Assembly (NCBI GenBank): GCA_023386955.1 | Contig: JAEWIS010000023.1 | Coordinates: 434,001 to 498,000 of the forward strand | Length of the DNA stretch: 64,000 nucleotides | Source: Bacillota bacterium | GTDB taxonomy: Bacteria > Bacillota > Bacilli > Paenibacillales > NBRC-103111 | Reading direction: 5' to 3' | Part shown: positions 8,639 to 17,123 of the stretch, one piece after another | How positions within the stretch are numbered: position 1 is the stretch's first letter | Layout of the letters: each line of letters starts with the position of its first letter | Notes under the pieces: generated by a model | The model's input: the letters and a program-made list of their open reading frames with translations, nothing else | Databases searched by the model: none | Told to the model about the DNA's origin: nothing | Translations under genes and position numbers: made by a program

Positions 8639-9523
8639 GTGAAGTGGAACTGGTCCAAACGCCAAAGAATGACGGGTTACCTGTTTATTGCGCCGAACAT
8701 GCTGGGCATTCTGATTTTCTTCCTGTTTCCCACTGTATTCTCCTTTGTGCTGATGTTCTCGGATTGGAAATTTGCCAGCGGCAAAACGCCGAAATTTATC
8801 GGCTTGGATAATTTCAAGCATCTGTTTAATGATGAATTATTCTTTATTTCCCTGAAAAACACCGTGCTCTTCCTGGCTTCTGTTCCCGTATCTCTGGTGC
8901 TTGCTTTCCTGATTGCCATCCTGTTAAACCGGAGTGTGTTTCTGAAAAGTGTACTCCGTGCCATGTATTTCCTGCCCTACATCACCAGCGGTGTGGCGGT
9001 AGCCTTTGTCTGGATGGTCCTGTTCCAGCCACGCATGGGACCTATCAATGAAATTCTTCGGGCTATCGGTATTGATAATCCGCCCGGTTGGCTGTCTACC
9101 ACCACCTCGTCCATGTATGCCATTGATATTATTTGGAGCTGGCACCTTATCGGCTTCTTCATGATCATCTACTTGGCGGCGCTGCAGGATATTCCCTCCG
9201 AGCTTTTGGAGGCGGCCAAAATGGACGGTGCCAAACCATGGCAGACCATTCTCCGGATTATTCTTCCCCTTGTCAGTCCTACGACACTCCTGCTGATGAT
9301 TACAGGCTTCATTTCGACGGTCAAAACCTTCGGAATCATTGAGGCCGTCACGGGAGGGGGGCCGGGCAACAGCACCACCATACTGTCGCTGTTCGTCTAT
9401 AAAACTGCCTTCAGCTACTACGAGATGGGCTATGCCTCCGCCATATCCTGGGTACTGTTTATGATTGTGATGTCCATTACGATGCTGCAATGGCATGTGC
9501 AGAAGAAATGGGTTCATTATTAA
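8639..9523 (+). CDS. Sugar ABC transporter permease (MalF/UgpA type)
   Basis: 294 residues with six predicted membrane spans and the MalF-family EAA loop (ELLEAAKMDGAKPWQTILRIILPLVSP). GTG 8639 starts 10 nt after GGAGGCGGA. It pairs with the next permease to form the channel for the lipoprotein encoded just upstream. Confidence 0.92.
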   Translation: MKWNWSKRQRMTGYLFIAPNMLGILIFFLFPTVFSFVLMFSDWKFASGKTPKFIGLDNFKHLFNDELFFISLKNTVLFLASVPVSLVLAFLIAILLNRSVFLKSVLRAMYFLPYITSGVAVAFVWMVLFQPRMGPINEILRAIGIDNPPGWLSTTTSSMYAIDIIWSWHLIGFFMIIYLAALQDIPSELLEAAKMDGAKPWQTILRIILPLVSPTTLLLMITGFISTVKTFGIIEAVTGGGPGNSTTILSLFVYKTAFSYYEMGYASAISWVLFMIVMSITMLQWHVQKKWVHY

Positions 9524-9542
9524 GGGAGGGAGAACAGTCTAC

Positions 9543-10379
9543 ATGAAACATTTCCGTTTACGCCTGCTGCTTAAGCTGTTCCTGACCGGTATCCTGCTCT
9601 TCTGCGGCCTGCTCATGGTGCTTCCCTTTGTCTGGGCCATCAGCACATCGTTTAAAAGCCCGTCGGAGGTCTTCGATTTTCCTATCCGGTGGATTCCGGA
9701 AACCTTCATCTTCGACCATCATGTGAGGGTATGGACAGCCAATGGCGGATTTTTACCTTTTTACCTGAATTCGGTGAAGGTAGCCTTCATCTCTACGGTA
9801 GGGGCAGTCCTGATGTCCGCTCTGGCGGCTTACGGGTTTTCCCGGATTGAGTTTAAGGGGCGGGATGCCAGCTTTCTCTTGTACTTGTCCATGATGATGG
9901 TCCCGCCGCAGATTTTGTTCGTTCCCAAGTTCCTGATGTTCGATTGGGCCGGCATCTATAACACCCACTTGGCGCTGATTCTGCCCGGCTTATTCTCGAT
10001 TTTCGGAGTGTTTATGATGCGACAGTTTTTTTTGAAAATCCCGATGGAAATTTCCGAGTCGGCCATGATGGACGGGGCAGGGCACTTCCTTATCTTTGCC
10101 CGGCTGATCTTGCCTCTCTCCAAGCCGGTGCTGGCTACATTCTCCATCATTGATTTCTCGTGGCATTGGAATGATTACGAGAATGCGCTGGTGTTTCTGA
10201 TTGATAAAGACCTGTATACCATTCCGCTGGGGCTGCAGAATTTCATCCAGGAAAATAGCATCGACTACAACGGGATGATGGCCGCTGCATCCGCCGCCAT
10301 TATTCCCATGCTGATCGTGTTCTTCGCCGGGCAGAAGTATATTATCCAGGGTGTCGCCGGTACTGCTGTTAAGGGGTAA
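9543..10379 (+). CDS. Sugar ABC transporter permease (MalG/UgpE type)
   Basis: 278 residues with six membrane spans and the MalG-type EAA loop (EISESAMMDGAGHFLIFARLILPLSKP). ATG 9543 lies 12 nt after GGGAGG. It forms the second half of the permease and ends in the usual VAGTAVKG tail. The 83-bp gap to the next gene contains no terminator, so the operon probably continues into the BNR protein. Confidence 0.92.
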   Translation: MKHFRLRLLLKLFLTGILLFCGLLMVLPFVWAISTSFKSPSEVFDFPIRWIPETFIFDHHVRVWTANGGFLPFYLNSVKVAFISTVGAVLMSALAAYGFSRIEFKGRDASFLLYLSMMMVPPQILFVPKFLMFDWAGIYNTHLALILPGLFSIFGVFMMRQFFLKIPMEISESAMMDGAGHFLIFARLILPLSKPVLATFSIIDFSWHWNDYENALVFLIDKDLYTIPLGLQNFIQENSIDYNGMMAAASAAIIPMLIVFFAGQKYIIQGVAGTAVKG

Positions 10380-10462
10380 CAGAGACAGAGGAGCTGGGGC
10401 ATGTATGCAAACATGCCTTAGGAGAGCCGCCTGCTGAAGAGCATTTCGGGAGGCTGGGATGG

Positions 10463-12346
10463 ATGATGAAAAATTGGTTGAAGGTTGCGCAGTGGCGCAG
10501 GCTGACTGTATGTATGCTGGTTATAATATTGATGGCCGGAAATGCAGGATACGCTGCGGCGGTGAGTCTGTCCCAAATTGAAGGGAACGGCGCGTACCAT
10601 GCCCGCCGCAGCTTCGGAGCCGGGTTGTACGACAGTGTCTCCAACAAAACCTTTATTAACTACAGCGGTCCGCAGATGGATGTGTATGTGAAGGCGTACA
10701 ACCATTCGACGTCCTCGTGGGAGCCGGCGGTCAAGGTTGCAGATTGGAATGACAGCAGCACCTACGCTTATCATGACTATGGCACCATGGTAATGCTTCC
10801 CGATGGCAAGCTGGGCATTTTGATCTTTAACCACTCGTCTGCTGCTTACCTGTTAAAAGCTCCCAATGCCCATTCCATGGACGGGGTTTGGACCAAAACA
10901 CAGATTAACGCGGATAAAACGGCATATCCTATGCCCGCAGTGGTGGGGAATACGGTGTACCTGCTGTATTCCAAAAACGACAACCAAAGCTATCCCTATC
11001 GCACCTACCGGATGACCAAATCCACGGACAGCGGCGCCACCTGGTCAACTCCGGTCTCCATTATCGACAGCGGCAAAACGGCAGACAAGTTCAACGAAGT
11101 GTATTCCAATGGCGTCTACATCCATGGAGACAAAATCTATATGACCTGGTCCATGGCGGGCGGTCCCGGAGGGCATAATCACAGCTCGCGCCACCTGTAT
11201 GTGGCCTATCTGAATACGGCGGACGGGAATATGTACAGCGCTTCGGGGACGAATCTGGGCGCGAAAGTGGATAACGCAGAGCTGGCGGATTGCCTTGTCT
11301 ATGATGCGCTGCCGGTTACAAGCAGCTCCGATTACGGAACGCGCCATCCGGTGCAGCAGGCGGATGTTGCCGTTGCTGACGATGGCACAGTTGTTGTGGC
11401 CTTCGGTGAGCAGGAGAATGCAGGCGGACAGACTGTGCTGTTCGGCAAGCTGGTATCAGGCGTCTGGAGCTATTCGACCCTTCAGACCGGGACGCGGAAT
11501 TACCGGGATTTGGCGAAGACGGGGCCGGACGATTTCGAGGTGCTGTACCTGAGCAATGATTATACCCAGCTGGTCAGTACAGCAACGGCCAACCTGGGGA
11601 GCACGTGGAGTGAGCAGTACAATCTGGCAATTCCCCTGGCTCCCTCCAATGCGGATTTTCCCGTCTACGCCAATTTTATTGAGAACCGGCAAAATATCCA
11701 GGCTATCATCGGTGCTGTAAATTTAGCCCAGCGTAATACGGATTATACCGGCAAGTGGCCGATTATCGCTGTGAATACCTTACCTCCGACTGGAGAGCCA
11801 GAAACACTGGTGAACGAGAACTTCGACAGTGTGGAAGGAGAACAGATTCCTCCGGGATGGACCTTCAACAATGCAGGAGGAACGGTGAGCGTTGCAGCTG
11901 ACCCCGGCTCCACGGATAAAAGCCTGCGGCTTTACGATACCAGCACATCCACAGTAGTCTCCGCGTCGGTCTCATTTGCGCCTACTGCCACGGCTGTTAC
12001 AACCGAATTCAAGATTAAATTCGGCAACCAGAGCAATCTTTATGTGCGGGTGTATGGAGGGGCAACGGAGGCAATACGCCTGCGTACTAATAGCGGCAAG
12101 CTGCAGGTAAGCAACAGCGGATCATATCTTACCCTGAAGAGCTACACAGCTAACGCCTGGCATAACATTAAGATTGTGGCAGATCCGTCTATTGGTCAGG
12201 CCGATATTTATATGGACGGTGTGCTCCTGCAGTCAGGCGGAGCCTTCCATTCCGCAGTGGGCAGCCTGGACAAAATCCAGTTTATTACCAATAGCACGGC
12301 GTCCAATATGACTATGAGCGTAGATAATGTCATTATATCCAGATAA
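10463..12346 (+). CDS. Secreted BNR-repeat (BNR_4-like) propeller protein with C-terminal lectin-like domain
   Basis: 627 residues. Signal peptide 1-32, cut after AGYAAA. Residues about 35-430 resemble BNR_4-type propellers (SFGAGLYDSVSNKTFINYSG, YHDYGTMVMLPDGKLGIL, STDSGATWSTPVSI, the last an Asp-box repeat). The family includes ulvan-lyase-type (PL24/PL25) and uncharacterised glycan-active proteins. Residues about 440-627 form a jelly-roll ENFDSVEGEQIPPGWTF...DVYMDGVLL-like module seen at the end of secreted glycan-binding proteins. ATG 10463 follows GGGAGG. It is probably an extracellular lyase or hydrolase, or a binder feeding the transporter upstream; catalytic activity is not established. 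A weak stem (12356-12363 with 12384-12391) follows the stop. Confidence 0.75.
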   Translation: MMKNWLKVAQWRRLTVCMLVIILMAGNAGYAAAVSLSQIEGNGAYHARRSFGAGLYDSVSNKTFINYSGPQMDVYVKAYNHSTSSWEPAVKVADWNDSSTYAYHDYGTMVMLPDGKLGILIFNHSSAAYLLKAPNAHSMDGVWTKTQINADKTAYPMPAVVGNTVYLLYSKNDNQSYPYRTYRMTKSTDSGATWSTPVSIIDSGKTADKFNEVYSNGVYIHGDKIYMTWSMAGGPGGHNHSSRHLYVAYLNTADGNMYSASGTNLGAKVDNAELADCLVYDALPVTSSSDYGTRHPVQQADVAVADDGTVVVAFGEQENAGGQTVLFGKLVSGVWSYSTLQTGTRNYRDLAKTGPDDFEVLYLSNDYTQLVSTATANLGSTWSEQYNLAIPLAPSNADFPVYANFIENRQNIQAIIGAVNLAQRNTDYTGKWPIIAVNTLPPTGEPETLVNENFDSVEGEQIPPGWTFNNAGGTVSVAADPGSTDKSLRLYDTSTSTVVSASVSFAPTATAVTTEFKIKFGNQSNLYVRVYGGATEAIRLRTNSGKLQVSNSGSYLTLKSYTANAWHNIKIVADPSIGQADIYMDGVLLQSGGAFHSAVGSLDKIQFITNSTASNMTMSVDNVIISR

Positions 12347-12417
12347 TGAAGCAAGGGAGCCGGGCTGAGGCAAAGTTTATTGACCGGCTCCTTCATTTGT
12401 GATGGAGGTTATGCGGT

Positions 12418-13404
12418 ATGTCCCTTTACCCGGAAATCAATGAAGAGCGGCTGGTGCGGATGCTGCAGCATCCCACCCGGAGAGTCCGGATGGTGTTGGA
12501 TACGGACATCTTTAATGAAATCGACGACCAGTTTGCTTTGGTGTATGCGTTGTTATCACCGGAGAGTGTTGAGGTGGAGGCATTGTATGCTGCTCCTTTT
12601 TATAACAAGAACTCTTCCGGCCCAGCGGACGGCATGGAAAAAAGCTACTTGGAGATATTAAAAATTCTCAAGCTGATGAGCAGGGAGGATGTTCCGGTGT
12701 ACCGGGGGTCTGCTGCATATTTGCCTCAAGATGGGGGCTTTGTTGAAAGTGATGCCGCACGTAATTTGGTTGAGCGGGCCATGGCCTGCGATCCGGCCGC
12801 TCCGCTGTATGTGGTGGCCATCGGTTGTATAACGAATGTAGCCTCGGCCATTCTGATGGAACCCGCCATTGTGGAACGTATCGTGATTGTATGGCTGGGC
12901 GGGCATTCCTTCACCTGGCCCCATACCCGAGAGTTTAATCTGAGCCAGGACATCGTGGCATCGCGGGTGGTGTTCGACTGCGGGGCTCCGGTGATTTTGC
13001 TGCCTTGCGGCGGGGTGGTCTCCCATCTTCATACCTCCCTGTCTGAGGTGCGGGATTATGTGCTGCCCACGGGTCCCGTGGGGGAGTACCTCTTCGAAAC
13101 CTTTCGCAGCTCCAGTGACGACCATTTCGCCTATACCCGGATCATCTGGGATATGTCCACAATTGCCTGGCTGGTGAATCCTGAATGGACCTTCAGCCAT
13201 CTGGTGCCCAGCCCCCGTATATCCGATGACGCCCGCTGGATCAAGGACCCTACCCGGCATCCGATCCGGTATATTTACCACATCTACCGCAACCCCGTAT
13301 TCGGGGATTTATTCCGGAAGCTGGCGCGTGGAGGGGGCAATGAGGGCGAAGGAGGCGGTGGAGATCGAGGTGGTGTTGGAGGTGGAGGTGCGGGCGGGAG
13401 TTAG
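12418..13404 (+). CDS. Inosine-uridine-type nucleoside hydrolase family protein
   Basis: 328 residues. The N-terminus has the calcium-binding DTDIFNEIDDQFAL motif (family form DTDxxxxxDD) and the fold continues with YVVAIGCITNVASAI and the later WLGGHSF strand, as in PF01156 ribohydrolases. ATG 12418 has GGAGG 9 nt upstream. It follows the BNR protein in the same direction and is closed by a terminator at 13440. Nucleoside cleavage is the family activity, but in a glycan locus it may act on another N- or O-glycoside. The C-terminal 25 residues after LFRKLA are unusual, with 16 glycines and the remainder mostly Glu, Asp and Arg. Confidence 0.88.
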   Translation: MSLYPEINEERLVRMLQHPTRRVRMVLDTDIFNEIDDQFALVYALLSPESVEVEALYAAPFYNKNSSGPADGMEKSYLEILKILKLMSREDVPVYRGSAAYLPQDGGFVESDAARNLVERAMACDPAAPLYVVAIGCITNVASAILMEPAIVERIVIVWLGGHSFTWPHTREFNLSQDIVASRVVFDCGAPVILLPCGGVVSHLHTSLSEVRDYVLPTGPVGEYLFETFRSSSDDHFAYTRIIWDMSTIAWLVNPEWTFSHLVPSPRISDDARWIKDPTRHPIRYIYHIYRNPVFGDLFRKLARGGGNEGEGGGGDRGGVGGGGAGGS

Positions 13405-13439
13405 TTAGTTGGAGGAACGTGTGTGAATGAAGCTTTGAT

Positions 13440-13476
13440 AACACCAGCTGACCTGTTATGGGGGGCTGGTGTTTTC
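13440..13476 (+). terminator. Intrinsic terminator after the nucleoside hydrolase
   Basis: 9-bp perfect stem AACACCAGC (13440-13448) with GCTGGTGTT (13465-13473), then TTCT. It directly abuts four-site element B. Confidence 0.75.
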
Positions 13477-13659
13477 TAACGGAACTCAGAGACTCTTAGC
13501 GCTCGAAAATGCGTATGGAAAATTTGTAACGGAACTGAGAAGCTCTTAGAAGGTAATAGGTGGGCGTTTTCCAGTAAAATCGGCTTCTAAGGGTCTCGCA
13601 GTTCCGTTAAATTCGAAACGGAGCCGATTTTGGGGTTTAACGGTCTTTAAGTTCCGTTA
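13477..13659. repeat. Four-site intergenic element B
   Basis: Four 23-bp copies: 13477-13499 and 13527-13549 forward, 13587-13609 and 13637-13659 inverted. The consensus starts TAACGGAACT and ends near CTTAG; the last copy is the most diverged. Spacing is 50 bp, 82 bp (start of copy 2 to end of copy 3), 50 bp, exactly as in element A. It fills the gap between the terminator and a small-membrane-protein gene; the remaining 150 bp hold no clear gene. Confidence 0.85.
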
Positions 13660-13810
13660 CAGGCGCGGCCTCATTTTGAAGCTGACTGAATTTCCATGTT
13701 GCACAAAAGAAATCATTCAAAATCCTGTCCAAATGGTATAAGATGGTTATATTGTCATTTCAAACGGAGAGAGAAATTGGTTCTCTCTTTTTTCATATGA
13801 GGAGGAAAGC

Positions 13811-14062
13811 GTGAAACAATTCAACAGTAGTTCCATTTTAAGCTCGACTATAATTGGTTTGTCCATCGTAATCAGCAGCTTCATCGTAGCAGGTGTCAAC
13901 TTCTCTTCCGAAGAACAGGTGTTAAAAGCCACAAGCTCCTACGAAGGAATGATGTTCCCGGTCATCCGGATCGATGGCGAGATTTACGTCGGAACAGAGG
14001 AATTAAAGGAATGGGTACATCAAGCAGTTTCGCTCAAAAAGGAATATGACTTGAAATTGTAG
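13811..14062 (+). CDS. Small membrane-anchored protein, unknown
   Basis: 83 residues, GTG start at 13811 with AGGAGGA 5 nt upstream. One membrane helix (about 10-29), then a short soluble part with IRIDGEIYVGTEELKEWV. It is followed after 24 bp by a second small membrane protein, so the pair is probably one unit. The coding region is AT-richer than the large operons nearby. The function is not recognised. Confidence 0.75.
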   Translation: MKQFNSSSILSSTIIGLSIVISSFIVAGVNFSSEEQVLKATSSYEGMMFPVIRIDGEIYVGTEELKEWVHQAVSLKKEYDLKL

Positions 14063-14086
14063 TGCCTAACTGGGGAGGGAAAGGAA

Positions 14087-14347
14087 ATGAATGTTCTTGG
14101 GACAATCCTAGCGATTGCCATTGTAGCGATACTTTCCATTGTGCTGGCACCCGTTGGAGGAATTGTACTGCTGGCCGCAACCCTGGTCATGGTCTTAAAG
14201 CTCTACCAACAGAACAGACAAATAGCCGATGATCTTCAAAAAATAAAGGAAAAGCTGAATATCGTGGAAACCGATGATTTTAATCTGCCGAATGAAGTGA
14301 TTGAAGAAGAACTGGAAAGAGAATGGAATGAGCATAAGAATGAGTAG
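14087..14347 (+). CDS. Small membrane protein with C-terminal coiled coil, unknown
   Basis: 86 residues. Two closely spaced hydrophobic stretches (about 3-22 and 24-40), then a charged helical segment QNRQIADDLQKIKEKLNIV and a very acidic tail. ATG 14087 follows GGGAGGGAAAGG. Co-directional with the preceding 83-residue membrane protein; a partnership is inferred from proximity only. Confidence 0.75.
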   Translation: MNVLGTILAIAIVAILSIVLAPVGGIVLLAATLVMVLKLYQQNRQIADDLQKIKEKLNIVETDDFNLPNEVIEEELEREWNEHKNE

Positions 14348-14460
14348 TATGCTCGAAAACATGTTTTTCTTCCAGTAAGATGATATTATAGGAAGATATA
14401 ACCCATTCAAATACTGGGGATTAATTTGCTCCAAGTCCCCATACAAAGAGGTGCATCCAT

Positions 14461-14949
14461 ATGAGGCAGTTTCCCACGCATATTGTGGCTGTTTATGGAG
14501 TTGTTGAAAATGATCAGGGGGAGATTTTGCTTTTAAAGTCGCGTAACCGAAACGTTTGGATGTTTCCGGGCGGACAGGTGGAACTGGGGGAAAACCTGAT
14601 CGACGCTTTGGTCCGGGAGGCCAAAGAAGAAAGCAGCATGGACATTGCCGTACACCAGCTGTTCAGTGTCGCATCCAATACTTGCACCTATCCGGGCTAT
14701 AATGGGTTTGGCCAGATTCCGCCTAAAGTTCTGATTGGATTTACGTGCCGTTATGTGGGTGGAGAGTTCCGCGAATCGGATGAAACCACGGAATGTCAGT
14801 GGGTCCCAAAAGCAGAAGTGTTTGAGCATCTCACGGTTCCGGATTTAATAGAAAAGTATAAAACGTATCTGAATTTTACCGGTCAGGTGGAGTATATGGA
14901 GTATGTGACCAAACCGCAGTTTGAGGTCAAGCTGCAGCATATGGTCTAA
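14461..14949 (+). CDS. Nudix hydrolase
   Basis: 162 residues. A Nudix box is visible in GGQVELGENLIDALVREAKEESSMDI, with the REAKEE core intact and Ser where the box usually has Gly. The family hydrolyses nucleoside diphosphates linked to another group. ATG 14461 follows GAGGTG. The substrate cannot be assigned. Confidence 0.9.
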   Translation: MRQFPTHIVAVYGVVENDQGEILLLKSRNRNVWMFPGGQVELGENLIDALVREAKEESSMDIAVHQLFSVASNTCTYPGYNGFGQIPPKVLIGFTCRYVGGEFRESDETTECQWVPKAEVFEHLTVPDLIEKYKTYLNFTGQVEYMEYVTKPQFEVKLQHMV

Positions 14950-14996
14950 ACCTTGAACAATACCAGCACGCATTGCATTCGTAAGGGGAGGTAGCC

Positions 14997-15332
14997 ATGG
15001 GGTTCGATGATTTTACCAAGAGGCGCATTGGGAAAATTCTGGATGCCTATATTGAGGCGAAGATTCCGGATGATTTCAAGGCAGACTACAAAATTCTATA
15101 TACCTTCCGGGGAAACAACATTACGCTGGTCCAGGAAACTCCGGCGTACCTGCCGGGTGAACGGGTGGAACTGCCGATCTGCCAGTTCAGACTAGCAGAC
15201 AATAAATGGAAGGTCTACTGGCAGGATAGCAGAAACCGGTGGCACTTGGTTGAGGATTTGGAACCGATTGAGGATTTTAAGCGGCAGCTGATGAATATTG
15301 AAAAGCCTGAATTTAGCTACATGTGGCTTTAA
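14997..15332 (+). CDS. DUF3024-like small protein
   Basis: 111 residues with GGGAGGTAGCC directly before ATG 14997. The pattern (FKADYKILYTFRGNNITLVQETPAYLPGERVELPICQFRLADNKWKVYWQDSRNRWHLVEDLEP) matches the DUF3024 family, whose function is unknown. The gene lies between the Nudix and GNAT genes, all in one direction with separate ribosome sites. Confidence 0.8.
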   Translation: MGFDDFTKRRIGKILDAYIEAKIPDDFKADYKILYTFRGNNITLVQETPAYLPGERVELPICQFRLADNKWKVYWQDSRNRWHLVEDLEPIEDFKRQLMNIEKPEFSYMWL

Positions 15333-15359
15333 AACAAAGGTATGGAGGTCCTGGCGCCT

Positions 15360-15788
15360 ATGATCCGGGAAGCTGAAGATAGGGACGAGGAGCAGTTAAG
15401 CAAGCTGTACCGAATGCTGGTGCCTAACAGCAAGAAAATGGAAGTACAAAAAAAGCAGCTCCGCAAAATCCGGAACGACCCGATGAACTTTATCTTTGTT
15501 TATGAAGAAGACGGTGAGCTCTTAGGCAGCTTAACGCTTAATATCTGTATGCAAGCCTTGCATGGAGAAAGGCCGTACGCCATTGTCGAGAATGTCATCG
15601 TTCACGAGGATCATCGCGGCAAAAGCATCGGCCAATCCCTATTCCGGCACGTGGAGACATATTGCAACTCCATCCATTGCCATCGGATTATGCTGCTAAG
15701 TAAAGCTACCCGAATCAGAGCCCACCAGTTTTTTGAACGGGAGGGTTATGACGGTCAGGTCAGCAAAGGCTTCAAAAAGTATTTGTAA
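15360..15788 (+). CDS. GNAT-family N-acetyltransferase
   Basis: 142 residues. GNAT core: conserved strand IVENVIVHEDHRGKSIGQSLFRHVE, with the acetyl-CoA loop HRGKSIG (a variant of R/Q-x-x-G-x-G/A), and a C-terminal AHQFFEREGY. The start at 15360 is preferred because GGAGGT at 15344-15349 would lie inside the reading frame if the upstream ATG 15342 were used. The substrate is unknown. Confidence 0.88.
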   Translation: MIREAEDRDEEQLSKLYRMLVPNSKKMEVQKKQLRKIRNDPMNFIFVYEEDGELLGSLTLNICMQALHGERPYAIVENVIVHEDHRGKSIGQSLFRHVETYCNSIHCHRIMLLSKATRIRAHQFFEREGYDGQVSKGFKKYL

Positions 15789-15805
15789 CCATATGTGGTC
15801 CGGGG

Positions 15806-16264
15806 TTACCGGCACAAAATGGAATAATAGGCTGCCGCTTCTTCGACTAAATCCCGGGAAGACTGGCGGGGAGAGGTGCTCCTCACCCCAGGAAGCCGGA
15901 GGTTTACATGCCGCGTGGCGCCGGCAGCGATTTTGGAACGGTGGCTGTGGGCCTCCGCCAAATCGTAAACCGCATGTTGCATGAGGGTAAGTTGATGGAC
16001 AGGCCATTCTTGTCCCATTTGATGCAAGACCTGCGGGATTTCCCCAACAGCGCAGGAGCGGATGGTTCTCAGACAAGCTCCCCACTTGATCAAATCAATC
16101 CCCTTGCCGCTTACGGGGACCTCGCAGCCGCCATAGCCCACCTTGTTCTGGTACGTCAGCTTGAGCAGTACATACCAGCATCCGGAACGGACCGGCTTAT
16201 ATAAAAATGAAGGCCGAGAAGGAAAAGCGAAGAGCTCTATTCCCGTCAATTTCCCATTTTCCAA
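15806..16264 (-). pseudogene. Truncated enolase-superfamily (muconate cycloisomerase/epimerase-like) gene remnant
   Basis: On the minus strand a perfect AAGGAGGT sits 7 nt before TTG 16264. The following frame resembles the N-terminal capping domain of the mandelate racemase/muconate cycloisomerase superfamily: an N-terminal strand, YVLLKLTYQNKVGYGGCEVP (family pattern V...T..G.vGyGE, with Gly in place of the usual Glu), then a helical region ending HQLTLMQHAVYDLAEA. The frame closes after 152 residues; the whole TIM-barrel with the catalytic Lys and metal ligands is missing, and a plus-strand GNAT gene occupies the place where it would be. It is called a remnant rather than a working gene. 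The family assignment is by pattern only. Confidence 0.5.
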
Positions 16265-16350
16265 CCACTGTACCTCCTTCGATAGTCCAATGAACAATAT
16301 GAAAATCATAACCAAATTCGATTTAATTGTAAAAAGCGATATGGGGCGAT

Positions 16351-16394
16351 TTTGAGTCGATTTAGGGTATTTTCAGTCGAAAATGTAATATAAT
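16351..16394 (+). promoter_or_regulatory. Direct repeat TTTNAGTCGA upstream of a TATAAT box
   Basis: TTTGAGTCGA (16351-16360) and TTTCAGTCGA (16371-16380) are 20 bp apart, and a consensus TATAAT follows at 16389-16394. No good -35 exists, so the repeats may be an activator or repressor site for the gene at 16564. The rest of the 16265-16563 gap is AT-rich with no other clear feature. Confidence 0.4.
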
Positions 16395-16563
16395 ATCTCG
16401 TTAATTGGGAGATCATCGGAAAATCTCTATCATTCTCTTGTTATCTCCGATCTTAATAGAAATTTAACAGCTTTTATAGCATCTAAATGAATTCCTCATG
16501 CAAAGGGATACATTTTACCTACATTTCTGCAATTTACGCCGGCAAAAATAGAGGAGGTTTCAA

Positions 16564-17067
16564 TTGAAGGCTTCGATAACTGCAAGTGGGCTGGCAAGTC
16601 CCGAGCTAAGCTGGTTATGCGTCCAGCCGATGTTATCCGCTGTCCGCGGCAAAGACCTGGAGTCCAAGCGGGAGATGTATAACCGGCTGAATGAAGGGCA
16701 GCAGGCGTTATACCTGTTCTACTCCTTCCATAACCATACCCAAACCGTTGCGGAGTTTTATTGGTTTGCGGCTTACAACATCCGCGAGCTGCATGTATGG
16801 GGAGGAATATGCCGGGCTGTGCTGTTTTTTCAAGACGGTGAGTTGGCCGGTTTGCTGGAGGAAATGGAGTCTGTGCTGGTCAAGGCCGCGGAACGGTATA
16901 ATCCGGCCAGTCCTTCTGACCTGGAGCAGGACCCGCAGCTGGCCGGTACCCTCTTACAGCTGCATGCCCGTTATAGGGCTTGCGCGGAACAAACCATCCA
17001 ACGGATGAATGCATGGGTGTTGGCCCATCAGGACAGCTTTCTGGAGATAAAGGAATTCAAGGAATAG
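16564..17067 (+). CDS. Hypothetical protein
   Basis: 167 residues from TTG 16564, chosen because GAGGAGGT lies 5-6 nt upstream. Mainly helical by composition, with aromatic-rich middle (ALYLFYSFHNHTQTVAEFYWFAAYNIREL) and no signal peptide or membrane span. No family is recognised. It stands alone, followed 56 bp later by a VOC-family gene. Confidence 0.75.
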   Translation: MKASITASGLASPELSWLCVQPMLSAVRGKDLESKREMYNRLNEGQQALYLFYSFHNHTQTVAEFYWFAAYNIRELHVWGGICRAVLFFQDGELAGLLEEMESVLVKAAERYNPASPSDLEQDPQLAGTLLQLHARYRACAEQTIQRMNAWVLAHQDSFLEIKEFKE

Positions 17068-17123
17068 GCAGGCCAGCACCGGAGATACTATAATCCATGT
17101 ATGGGAAAGGCAGGGTTCACAGG

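Noticed and set aside
15342..15359. ATG 15342 as start of the first GNAT gene
   Set aside because: The GGAGGT ribosome site would then lie inside the coding region, while ATG 15360 has it at a proper distance.
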